A DNA stretch of 64,000 nt from Acinetobacter sp. P8-3-8 (GTDB lineage Bacteria; Pseudomonadota; Gammaproteobacteria; Pseudomonadales; Moraxellaceae): positions 1 through 64,000 of the forward strand of contig NZ_AFIE01000007.1 in assembly GCF_000214135.1 (NCBI RefSeq), given 5' to 3'. The position numbers and the translations under genes are program-made. A model generated the notes under the pieces. That model was given only the letters and a program-made list of their open reading frames with translations. It was not told where the DNA came from and did no database searches. Positions 47,501 to 54,539 of this stretch are shown piece by piece; the stretch's first letter is position 1; the number at the start of each line of letters is the position of its first letter.

Positions 47501-50500
47501 GTTCCTTTTTCAGCCAGGCTTCACCATTACTAAGTACCGTCATGCCGGCAAAACGTGGATCACCGCCTTTATAATCAATGGTCCCTAAAACATTACGTAG
47601 GTTATTGGCGTAAAAGCTATTGACCTTCACTGGCTTAGTTGACGTTTTAACTTCGGATAATCCGATCCAATCTGCATCCGGTGTCATGGTCAATGGTTCA
47701 GTACGTTTACGCAGCACAATAATATCGGTTACAACATTAGTGCCGGCAAAATCTTTAAACGCACCTGCAGGTAAACGGATCGATGTAATTAGTTCAGATT
47801 GCTTGCCCATCTCACGACGAATCACTTCGGATTGTTTGTCCATCGTACCGGATGAAGTAATCGCCATCACGATACCACCTGGACGCACCTGGTCTAGCAT
47901 TTTTAGGAAGTAGTAATCGTGTAAGTTTGGATTGAATTGGTTATAACGACGGTCTGCAATCTTCACATCATTCGAGAAAGGCACGTTAGAAATCACCAAG
48001 TCATAAAAGTTGTCTGGTGTTTTAGACTTCTGGTATGGCATGTTCTGCACATTGCTTTCAGGGAATAACTGTTTTGCAATCGCAGCGGTGGTAATGTCCA
48101 GGTCAATCGCTGTCACCTGGCTACGCTGTTTAATGTGCATCGGCATTAAACTGATAAAGTTACCAGTACCTACCGCCGGTTCAAGAACACGCCCACCAGT
48201 AAAGCCCATCTTTTCAGCCATAGACCACATTGCTTGGACGGTGTATGGATCGGTAAAGAAGGCATTCAGAATAGAATCTTTTGCCGATTCCCAGGATTCC
48301 TTACCTAGCTTTTCACGTAGCCAAAGGTTTTGATCTTTCCAATCATCTTTAAAGATCGGTGTGTTCCAGGTGCCTTGGAATAGATCCTGGCCAAACGAAC
48401 CCCAACCGGTATAACTGGCAAGAATAAACTGTTCTTCTGGTGTCGCCTGACGGCCTTCATTGGTGAGATCTTCCAAGAGTTCAAGAGCTGCTTTATTTTT
48501 ATTAAAACGCTGTTTCTGGCTACCACCGAAAATAATATCTGGGTCAGCCATGTAGAAATCAGTCGCAGTATTGGCTACTGCTGCTGGCGATTCTAATCTT
48601 GTGGGTTGATCAACTGATAGTTGTCCAGTTCCGCTTGCATCCTTGCGTCTGCTGGATTCCATCCCGCGTCCAGATACTCGTCCATCGTTCTCCACATCCG
48701 TTCCTGTGTCACGTATGCGAGATCGTCCAGTAGATTGATTTTGGTTAGACGTTCCACTTCCTGTGGATACTCTTGTTTCCACATTTGGATTATTTGCTTG
48801 TGGAGCATTCGATTGTGAAGTACGTCCTCGTCCTCCTCGTACTGCTGACGTTCCTTGCGGATTGCTTGTATTGCTTGCAGGTTGTTCATTGCTGTTTTCC
48901 TTGTTCTGGTTACGCTTCACAAGCGCAGTGACCATATCATCAATCATTTGAGCCAGTTCAAACGCTGATGTATTAGCACCAGCATACTGGTTTCCAGAGT
49001 TCTCGATACCAAAGCCGCTGGCTTGCTTATCGCTTTCCTTCATGGTGGCACGATACAAAATGCCGATACGTTGTGGGTGAGAACCTGGGAATCCATCGCC
49101 AATTTTCATCCAAACATTAACACCAGTCACCGGCTCACGGATATAAAGCGATACTTCACCACTACCAGCTACGCCTGATTCATTCACGCTGACTTTTTCA
49201 GGCTTACCCTTTTTATTCAGATGTAGCTCATAACCAATGCCTTCCAAATTCTTTTGCACCGCTTCAAGGTACTTTTTAGAATCTTTCAGGAATGCAGCTT
49301 TAACACCATCTTTTACGCCATTATCAGTATAGATTTTACCCGTATGTTCTGAATTGGTTGCCCAACCATCTACATATTGAACACCCCAATCTTGAACAAG
49401 TGTTGTGTCATTCTTAGGCCGCTCAACCGTTGGTCGTGTTACTGCTGTGTTGGATTTCGACGTTGCTGCATTTGATTGGCTAGATGCAGGTCCTTGTCCT
49501 GTTTCGCTAGGTTTTCCATTACCTGTGTCATCATTTCCTTGGCTAGAGAAGATGTCTTGTTGCTTTTCGGCTTCGCCTTGTTTAAGTCTGTCATGTACTT
49601 GTCCTAAAATTTGCTCATTGCTTAAAGGTGCATCACCAAACAGATTAGGTGTCGCTTTTGCAGTCATAGCCAATTGCGCATACGACTTTAATGCTTCTGC
49701 AACTTTCTGGCTGCTACGCGCTTTTTCCAGTTTATCACCACGATAGAAGATACTAACGAAGTCTTTTGTTACCTGGTCAATACTTCCATCGAAAATATCG
49801 TCCTGGTTTAGCATTTCAGATAAGGATAAATTTTGCTGACGTGCTTTGCGTACCAGATGGACCGCTTCAACCAAATTGGCTTCGACGTTTACGCCTTCAA
49901 CCAGGATACCTTCCTGTACACCTTTACGGACTTGCGCCCATTGTGGTGCCGCTTCAATCAAAGCATTACCAATTGCTTTAATATCGCTGTCTTTGGATTC
50001 AATCACCTGGCTAATGATTTGAGCATCATTAAAAGCAGCTGCAAGCAAGGCTGATTCAATACGGCGATAACCGTCCTGGGTCAGTGATACGCCATCTTTA
50101 TCAAGCATGGTGCCGCGTTCATTCTTAGATGCTACACCGGTTAAAAAGGCGTTCACAAAATCACGATTGGCTGTGTTGTTAAAGCTGCCCCCTTGTACCA
50201 GGTGCAAAATATCCATCACCTTTGGCGCATCCGACATAGCTTGTTCACTTGGACTCATATCCAGTGTGTCACGCTCATTGGATTCTGTTGTGTAGGCTAC
50301 ACGCTCGGCCATGTTCATTGGCGTGATACGTTCACGGACCAATACTGGCTGCTGCATGTTGTCCACATCATAGCCCTGTTCAGCTAACCATGCTTTGTAT
50401 GCGTCTGCTTTGCCTGTTTGGTAGGCTTTACGAATGGCCAAGGTACGACCATTACCGCTTTCAACTTCATTGCCAGGCGAAACAATAGGCGCACCATTAG

Positions 50501-53500
50501 TAGAGCTTGCGCTATCACCCAATAATTTAGGGTTAAGTTTGTTGGCAATATCATTGATCTGGGTAACTGATTTCAGAGTGGTTCGATCACGTGGCTGTAA
50601 TGCTTGTGGGTATTTAGCATTAATTGCACCGCTGTCCAAGTTCGATGTAATCAAGTCGTCTGCTTCAACAACTTTGTGTTGCACCTCAAATTCACGACCT
50701 GCAGGTGTAACAACAGTTTCGATTTTTCCCTGTACGGTACCTTTATTTGTGAAGGTAGCATCCAGATCAAAATTTTCGACCTCTGCCGATGTGCTCATGC
50801 CATCAAAGTCAGCTGCACGTGGGTCAAACTTTACACCCATATACCAAGACTTCAAATACGGCTTAACCAAATCACCCATATCTTCGGTCATTGCTTTGGC
50901 ATATGCTGCAAAACTACGAGCACCTTTTTCAATGTGATAACCGGCAAGAGTGATACCAGCTTGTAAAATTTCAGGGTCAATACCAGCATTCAATTGACCT
51001 AATTTTTTACGCAATAATGCACGTGCTTTTTCTGCTGCATCTTCGGTGAAAATAGTGTTTGTAGATGCTTTAGGATTTTTAGGCTCAGCTTTAGGTGCTT
51101 CTAACTTTTTCTCAATCTCACGCGCCTGGCGTAAAGCACTAGCACGATCAGAAACAGATTTCAGACCATGTTTAGCATTGGCCTGTAATTTTTTAAAACT
51201 TGGATGCTCTGGATCTGCCTTGGCCAAAGCCTTGTTCATTTCCTCTTGCCATTTATTGACAGGGTGTTGTGGTTCTGTTTTTTGTCCACTTTCAGCCACT
51301 GGTTTAGAGGTATCTGAATTTTTTAACCAATCTTTAAATTGATCTTTAGACATTTGAGTAACAGGACCAACCTTCCAACCTTTGTCAAAATTGGATTTAT
51401 ATGCAGTAATGGCTTCCTCCTGGCTGTCAAAACCAAGCATCACCTTATGCTCATCAAATCCACCGCTGCCCTGATCAATCTGATCTACAATGAAGACATT
51501 TTCAGATTCAGGATTTTTACCTACATAGGTATCAATATGCTCTTGATCAGCACCAGTAGTACGCTTGATGTATCCGTAATGGTCGCTCATATTATGCGAC
51601 CATTCGTTACCATCTGGATCAGTACCGCGACGTTCTGAACCGCGTGGATTTTCAACAGCAATATCAAGGCCATGTACCTTGATGTGACCTTTTTTATAAT
51701 TACCAGCTTCAATCTGGGCTTGAGTCGGTTCAGGTAAATCATTATGAACACTTGTTGCGGCTTCATGTGCTGCATTATCTAAATCAGACTGTTCGTTATT
51801 CCCTACCCATTCACCGCTATGTGGGTCCTTAACCGCAGTCACCTTGCCCATGAAGTTACGCGCATCATAGTCAATCTTGTAATTCGGATTGTTCTTGATC
51901 TTCTCGTATTCACGATCAGATAATTCATAACTACCTGATGTTTCAATTTGGTCAGCCATCATCGTCACACGCGCATTGGTTAAACCATGTGTTTCACGAA
52001 CACGATCATTTTCAGCGGTGAAAATTTCAGGATTTGCTTCACGTATACGTTGACGTACTGCATTAATTCGGGTAGTAGATTCTTCTATTTTTTTAAATTC
52101 GCCACTCAGGTTTTCTACAGTAGTCTTTTGTGGTTGATTCAAACTTACACTGCTTTGCGCCTGTTCTGTCAAACCGTTTTGCAACTCTGTAATCTGTTTA
52201 CGGATCTGTGCCTTTTTCGCTACACTTTTTTCATTTTTAAACTGTTTTTCAAGTTCAGTAAGCTGCAACGCACTTTGTACATTCTTCGGTGTGCCGTTCT
52301 TGTCATCTTGTGACAAGTGCCAAATTGCTTGCTGTAGGACTTCATCCTTAGTTGGGCGTTTTGGCCATGCATCGCCTGAAACAAAACTTGAATCACCTTT
52401 GAAACTTAGGCTTGAAAAATGCGTATTACCACGACGACCTGCCGATGTAATTTCAGCGGTTTTTGCAAGTTCTTTTGCTCGCTTATATAAATCAGGTAAT
52501 TGCTGCTTTACCTTTTCATTTGAACGTGCCGATGCTGTGTTTCCTAAATTTGCAATGTATTTGCTGTCCTCTGCATTGTTGGCTTGAGCTTCTTTACTTG
52601 CCTGTAAACTCAAATCACGCACTTGAGCACGCAACTTATTTTCATTGTACGGATTTGGAACATCATCCTGATTTGAACTTTCTGTTTTTGGTAAAGTATC
52701 TACATTTTGAGTTTGGTTATCTTGAGATTTTGGCTGAATCTCAAAACGCTTGCCATCCTGAACCACCTGATAATCATTGCCTAATTTTTTCTTATCAATG
52801 AATGCTTGTGCTTTATCCTGTGTGCCAAACCATTTGTTTTTACCGTCTTGACCTAAGATTGGTTGAACAGTTTGCGCTGTATCTGTTTCAATTTCTCCAC
52901 CCAATGCATCCACTGCATTGAGGTCATACTGTTGAGAAATTGATTCGCCTGCATTGTCAGCCTGTGTATTACTTTGATCAGGCGTATATCCTAATTGTGG
53001 AGTAACAGGTGATGCCCCACTATCCACTGCCAAAGCTGCTGCAGATGACATAGGCCCATCATTGGGATTAATCCCCATTTGCTGTGAAGGTGTTTGGCTG
53101 GCTGGTGGTACAGAATTCAACAAATCATCAAAGGCTGCTTCACTGCCATAATCACCATCAAAATAATTACCATTCGGTGCTGGTGGTGTATCTGGGCTGA
53201 CTGGATTACCAGTTGCTGCACTGCCATAATCAAAGCCATTATTGTTTAATAAATTATCAGCATCCATTGATGGCTGATCATAAACAAAAGCTGTGCGACC
53301 TTGGTTACCCCCATGTGACACATCTTCACGTGGGATATATTCGCCAGTTAAAGCATTATCTGGACTTGAGCCTAATTGTGGAGGTGCCGATGGTAGATTA
53401 GGTGAGCCTGATTGTTGTTGGTTATCTTGGGATTCTGTACCTGTGTTATGGCCAGATAAGATATTGGCAGCACCACCCATTGCCATACCAGCCAAAGTCC

Positions 53501-54392
53501 CCATGACTGCTGCATCTTCAATGCCATCATGCCAAGGCTTATCTAGGGCTAAATTTTGTATGACTTGTTCTGAAACTGATTGAGGTAATTCTTCTAAAAA
53601 GCCTTCTGAAATTGCACCTTCAATTATACGACGAGGTAAAGACTTCGCAGGCATTGAAGCGATTTCGCCAGCAATATCTGCTGGACCAAACCGACCATTA
53701 ACTAGCATGGTATCAACATCACCAATACCCATTTTCTGGGCAAGACGACCACCAGCAAAACCAATTAAACCACCAAGTACACCTGTTGTTACTCCTGCTA
53801 AAGATTGATCTGCTGTTAAGCGTCCATCTACAGTTTCTTGGCGAATTTGTTCAGCTTGGCTACCCGCCATAACTGCACCTTCACCAACAGCACCAGCAAC
53901 AACAGGGTTGGCTATACCTGAAGCACGACCTAAAACGCCACCAGCTAACATTGAAGGAACAGATTCAACTACAGTATTCGCAATTAATGAGGGATTTGTT
54001 AAGGCAACTTTTGTTTTATCAACGACTTTATCTACCCAATTTCCATCTTTACCAGCATCAGCAAATTCTTGTTGTTGGGCTTTATATTGATCTGTATGTA
54101 AATCACCTAGAGCTTGTTTAGCTTCTTTAGGTCGAAAGCCAACAGTACCATCTTTATTCTCAAGTGTTTTACCAGTAGCACCATCAGACATGATATCCAT
54201 GATACCAACGGCCAATTCAGGCACAGCAATCGCACCTTTTAAAGCAGATAAGCCAGTATCTTTTAAGTGCCCCATTACACCTTTTTTTTCACCATCAAGT
54301 GCACCAGTAAATGGTTTTAATGCTGGCTGTTGATTTGTATCAATATTTTCGTCAAGTTTACCTGTAAATGGTTTTAGGGTAGATTCTGACAT
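38565..54392 (-). CDS. Giant polyvalent protein (methyltransferase-SNF2 helicase-zincin-ART)
   Basis: One uninterrupted 5,275-residue frame; ATG 54392 follows AGGAG by 7 bases. Order: twin LKPFTGxLD at the N-terminus; hydrophobic glycine-rich region (about 130-320); low-complexity region; pyrophosphatase-like domain (about 900-1025, DHYGYI at H938); DdrB/ParB-like domain (about 1230-1580); adenine methyltransferase (EPAVGTGNF 2071-2079, NVPF 2136-2139); SNF2-type helicase (HEVGTGKT 2744-2751, DEVH 2927-2930, QRNGRGLRQG 3318 onward); zincin motifs HEVVGH (H3822) and HELGGH (H4056); ADP-ribosyltransferase-like YHGT (4245); PLARFG (4560); hydrophobic C-terminal part. This is the build of phage polyvalent proteins and Stx-phage giant ORFs. 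Probably packaged and injected to protect phage DNA. Confidence 0.93.
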   Translation of the reverse strand: MSESTLKPFTGKLDENIDTNQQPALKPFTGALDGEKKGVMGHLKDTGLSALKGAIAVPELAVGIMDIMSDGATGKTLENKDGTVGFRPKEAKQALGDLHTDQYKAQQQEFADAGKDGNWVDKVVDKTKVALTNPSLIANTVVESVPSMLAGGVLGRASGIANPVVAGAVGEGAVMAGSQAEQIRQETVDGRLTADQSLAGVTTGVLGGLIGFAGGRLAQKMGIGDVDTMLVNGRFGPADIAGEIASMPAKSLPRRIIEGAISEGFLEELPQSVSEQVIQNLALDKPWHDGIEDAAVMGTLAGMAMGGAANILSGHNTGTESQDNQQQSGSPNLPSAPPQLGSSPDNALTGEYIPREDVSHGGNQGRTAFVYDQPSMDADNLLNNNGFDYGSAATGNPVSPDTPPAPNGNYFDGDYGSEAAFDDLLNSVPPASQTPSQQMGINPNDGPMSSAAALAVDSGASPVTPQLGYTPDQSNTQADNAGESISQQYDLNAVDALGGEIETDTAQTVQPILGQDGKNKWFGTQDKAQAFIDKKKLGNDYQVVQDGKRFEIQPKSQDNQTQNVDTLPKTESSNQDDVPNPYNENKLRAQVRDLSLQASKEAQANNAEDSKYIANLGNTASARSNEKVKQQLPDLYKRAKELAKTAEITSAGRRGNTHFSSLSFKGDSSFVSGDAWPKRPTKDEVLQQAIWHLSQDDKNGTPKNVQSALQLTELEKQFKNEKSVAKKAQIRKQITELQNGLTEQAQSSVSLNQPQKTTVENLSGEFKKIEESTTRINAVRQRIREANPEIFTAENDRVRETHGLTNARVTMMADQIETSGSYELSDREYEKIKNNPNYKIDYDARNFMGKVTAVKDPHSGEWVGNNEQSDLDNAAHEAATSVHNDLPEPTQAQIEAGNYKKGHIKVHGLDIAVENPRGSERRGTDPDGNEWSHNMSDHYGYIKRTTGADQEHIDTYVGKNPESENVFIVDQIDQGSGGFDEHKVMLGFDSQEEAITAYKSNFDKGWKVGPVTQMSKDQFKDWLKNSDTSKPVAESGQKTEPQHPVNKWQEEMNKALAKADPEHPSFKKLQANAKHGLKSVSDRASALRQAREIEKKLEAPKAEPKNPKASTNTIFTEDAAEKARALLRKKLGQLNAGIDPEILQAGITLAGYHIEKGARSFAAYAKAMTEDMGDLVKPYLKSWYMGVKFDPRAADFDGMSTSAEVENFDLDATFTNKGTVQGKIETVVTPAGREFEVQHKVVEADDLITSNLDSGAINAKYPQALQPRDRTTLKSVTQINDIANKLNPKLLGDSASSTNGAPIVSPGNEVESGNGRTLAIRKAYQTGKADAYKAWLAEQGYDVDNMQQPVLVRERITPMNMAERVAYTTESNERDTLDMSPSEQAMSDAPKVMDILHLVQGGSFNNTANRDFVNAFLTGVASKNERGTMLDKDGVSLTQDGYRRIESALLAAAFNDAQIISQVIESKDSDIKAIGNALIEAAPQWAQVRKGVQEGILVEGVNVEANLVEAVHLVRKARQQNLSLSEMLNQDDIFDGSIDQVTKDFVSIFYRGDKLEKARSSQKVAEALKSYAQLAMTAKATPNLFGDAPLSNEQILGQVHDRLKQGEAEKQQDIFSSQGNDDTGNGKPSETGQGPASSQSNAATSKSNTAVTRPTVERPKNDTTLVQDWGVQYVDGWATNSEHTGKIYTDNGVKDGVKAAFLKDSKKYLEAVQKNLEGIGYELHLNKKGKPEKVSVNESGVAGSGEVSLYIREPVTGVNVWMKIGDGFPGSHPQRIGILYRATMKESDKQASGFGIENSGNQYAGANTSAFELAQMIDDMVTALVKRNQNKENSNEQPASNTSNPQGTSAVRGGRGRTSQSNAPQANNPNVETRVSTGSGTSNQNQSTGRSRIRDTGTDVENDGRVSGRGMESSRRKDASGTGQLSVDQPTRLESPAAVANTATDFYMADPDIIFGGSQKQRFNKNKAALELLEDLTNEGRQATPEEQFILASYTGWGSFGQDLFQGTWNTPIFKDDWKDQNLWLREKLGKESWESAKDSILNAFFTDPYTVQAMWSMAEKMGFTGGRVLEPAVGTGNFISLMPMHIKQRSQVTAIDLDITTAAIAKQLFPESNVQNMPYQKSKTPDNFYDLVISNVPFSNDVKIADRRYNQFNPNLHDYYFLKMLDQVRPGGIVMAITSSGTMDKQSEVIRREMGKQSELITSIRLPAGAFKDFAGTNVVTDIIVLRKRTEPLTMTPDADWIGLSEVKTSTKPVKVNSFYANNLRNVLGTIDYKGGDPRFAGMTVLSNGEAWLKKELSQLSDLVSENTLLPRHNDDYLTYYANKAGERTNTLTMSNGELMFVYGDQMVKATDLFEYKIKDAKKTAQRQKSIEDLVAIRKAYTDLTDAERIEQDNVEQLRKTLNKLYQAYTKEHGPLADSFGLQYFKKMEDAYYYSLAALENNGKPAEILKRSVVRGAAALKNPTVSDAFVVERNKSAAPSLANIAKMANVSEDQARAELLAKGAVYVLPNGDIMPSDMYLSGNVRQKLEEAQNAVAEGNTDLQRNVDALKEIIPEDIPYFNIEAKMGATWVPLSDYEKYIAHMLGMTDSNGITVTFPSGKWKVKLDPIAARRTEATTNYGSKYKSFQTVVSAALSNQNITVKYKNADGSESVDVQATEEVNEKISKIKEDFATWLWSDPERRVQLEKEYNHAFNAWATPKYDGSFMSMQGMALSLGNGPFNLRQHQQNAIWRAIVNRRSINAHEVGTGKTFTMGGIALESRRYGIAKKPLILAHNANSAAVAKEIQMMYPSARVLFISELGKAVRQIRMRQIANDDWDVVVMPHSMIDKLTLSEETLMAMAADDIAALEAELEEALAEEGGATLDEVLAMDSETVNKKMGFKNPTAKQLAKQRLKLLEDIQKQAMDSSKADAVNFEELGVDMIMVDEVHEFKKPSIATRMNMKGLNTSSNKRSVNLQLLTRYVRRMNNGGNVHTFTGTPITNTLTEIYHQMRYVMEEEMQKLNVAAWDGWFGSFATDITDIELSATGEYQLVTRLAGFVNVPELRKMIGQFMDIVFANDMPEMQPRKTKTGKVLSDEGLTEAEKAELLNGRTEGAKDRPYKKVINVTTEMSPKQEQTLAEIQSLAKEWERASGKEKRKWMRDGDPRAPLSISTAAKKASYDARIGDPEYVGKEGQTEDFEMSKASQVVKNVMEVYHSHPLASQVIFADTGYNTTTERSTGQKDDKGKMIRERVKVFSPIKDIVERLVQSGIPREQIAIVDGSVKAEARKAIADKVNTGEIRVVIGLTQTLGVGVNMQRNLRAMHHLDAPWMPGELEQRNGRGLRQGNQWNTVLEYRYITDKLDGKSWQVLAIKDRFINAFMKADGNVRSIEGDAAADNGEDNAGDIMSSFSEASGDPRVLQRIKMKEKLEKLQRKERLHTQGIADMKRTIGNTQRRIARFNEQIAEYEKNAVLDRIQKLMQSQSENFSAEVDGKKYDKHKEASDATQQFIADHVRTGSSRITLGKYGNVTMSVEWDSLQPQATLSMKIGPIEFKGNTLRGIEGKLRGAAQDVKALEDAKVSAQDTINSLSKAVEQPFGQSDQLARTQKQLENIEQDLESNPVAPPIWLRRGTPIDSEVYYKGKLFVVSGHRYTNDGWFVSAEDAKGSLDIPYMEATDSVGMPIYEEREFEAPNINDKTKADNDVKNEINDYSRDKLKPDNERRGTSPLSTSFLPLSKNRADRLVVDILSRISKGDTPNKSKSGISGIVQPKFPFVVVESFEALPKTIQQENYYQGEQGETKRYDVMAVWHKGTLYINAGDIRGNHNTQQTTYEAYEEVLIHEVVGHFGVQQLFGQEYKTKFQQLFNALGGIEGIRKIAKDNGVDMNQFDNAYIKPFKKGVEEGYYDPLDAQQATVSELFAFVAQNAKSRPFVRQKIKEVIGYIRQWFRDRGFDKFLSRYNDADLMMFLSEARKAVVDRSYFGKYKNQEFSSKNNSDTPLYSRLTKSNSGSTTQQVRDVLIDRFGKETIDELERQGKLEIIQDYQVEGVEGFYYNGKAVLVASNLTAESTVPTFLHELGGHAGFQNMMNQKQYNELMNQFNKLVEQGNPVALAAKMLAEREQGSERQQLEYLPYLLTLSSTMQQRNVIQRNALQKLINNIVSYVKAWVFDNFGINLNLNPDDMLALSERMIGQIKHQSSLDLIRQKYHGTNQWMTAPNGAKTHLSEQQWLQVRTPEFKKWFGDWENDAANASQVLDENGEPKVVYHGTATEFNEFKQGHGLLGDGIYLTDSFDTADVYANIRGENGFVLPLFVNIRNVFKTTGNVSRDEFVEATTSGKYQGIVHQFENHEYIVALEPNQVKMAEGNKGTFNSESSDIRFSRSSNDVADRLSENIKNLYSANFKLPSMADAMKYGLMFLSRMQITDIYKKILPQLSVYNDLVHQMDADKNDIAAHADNIVREWAKLNKRIDKNDPNSKTEEEALADLMHEATLAQIDPAKPYQSGDDKVKYQQLYKAYNALSPEARTMYKKARDAYSGHYAKVREAVRERILRSALSSERKADLLKKIEGSFGQIKGVYFPLARFGQYVVVARNQNGDVESISRAETENEAKALREQLIEKYPQLKVDSVIRDQEYNALRDKVGRGFMSDLFDEVGNLGLDAKKQAEFEDTLGQLYLSSMPDLSWAKHGIHRKGTAGFSNNARRAFAQNMSSGASYLAKLRYGDQLTAQLDEMEEYAKAQIKKDPSYRQPLASAVIDEMNKRHKNLMNAKGNAVSSLLTSMGFIYFLGLSPAAAMVNILQTPLVAYPILGAKFGFDKAGIALLGASSDYAKGVGFEMPDFTDLESFRNSLSDSIDPDIAKVLKEHEKQAYEKAVSAGVIDVTQAHDLAGIAQGEDSGVMWKMRPIMRAASLMFHHAERFNREVTFIAAYRLSKESGMADHDAYKQAVKMTYDGHFDYSASNRARFMQGNVAKVIFLFKQFGQNMIYTIARQSYIALIGKNHTKEERIEAARAISAILVTHALAAGVLGLPMVTTLLAVASMFGGGDDDPWDAEVALRNGLADMTSPNFSNLVMKGLSRGTSADLSGRVGLDSMFLARAPDGLEGQKLYEQLILGNMGATVGMGANIAKGIQELGQGNYARALEEMLPTFAKNPFKAYRYATEGVQDKTGVDILDGHPVSGAGIFSQTIGFSPSQVRTAYEGKSAIYQQQQALQKRKSKLTANWVRAKRNDDQEGMDSAWKDIQEFNEVNPKLRINRINLMQSYHQNAKRIRDAENGVYLSKKYRDIGDYGRFAETD

Positions 54393-54515
54393 GATGCACT
54401 CCTATTGGTATGTGCATAGCATGTATAAAGGGTTAAAAAAGGTCTAACCTTAGAGGGGGATAGACTTTTCACCAAAGAATATCTTGCATCGGTAATATGC
54501 GTCGGCATAAAAATA

Positions 54516-54531
54516 GCCACCCTAAAGTGGC
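54516..54531 (-). terminator. Partial terminator before the giant gene
   Basis: GCCAC (54516-54520) pairs with GTGGC (54527-54531), followed on the minus strand by TATTTTT. It may lower transcription from the 642-residue protein gene into the giant gene. Confidence 0.55.
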
Positions 54532-54539
54532 CATCCCAA

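Noticed and set aside
45300-54090. Many plus-strand ORFs up to 167 codons opposite the methyltransferase-helicase part
   Set aside because: Higher G+C lowers stop frequency in the opposite strand. The minus-strand frame explains the whole stretch.
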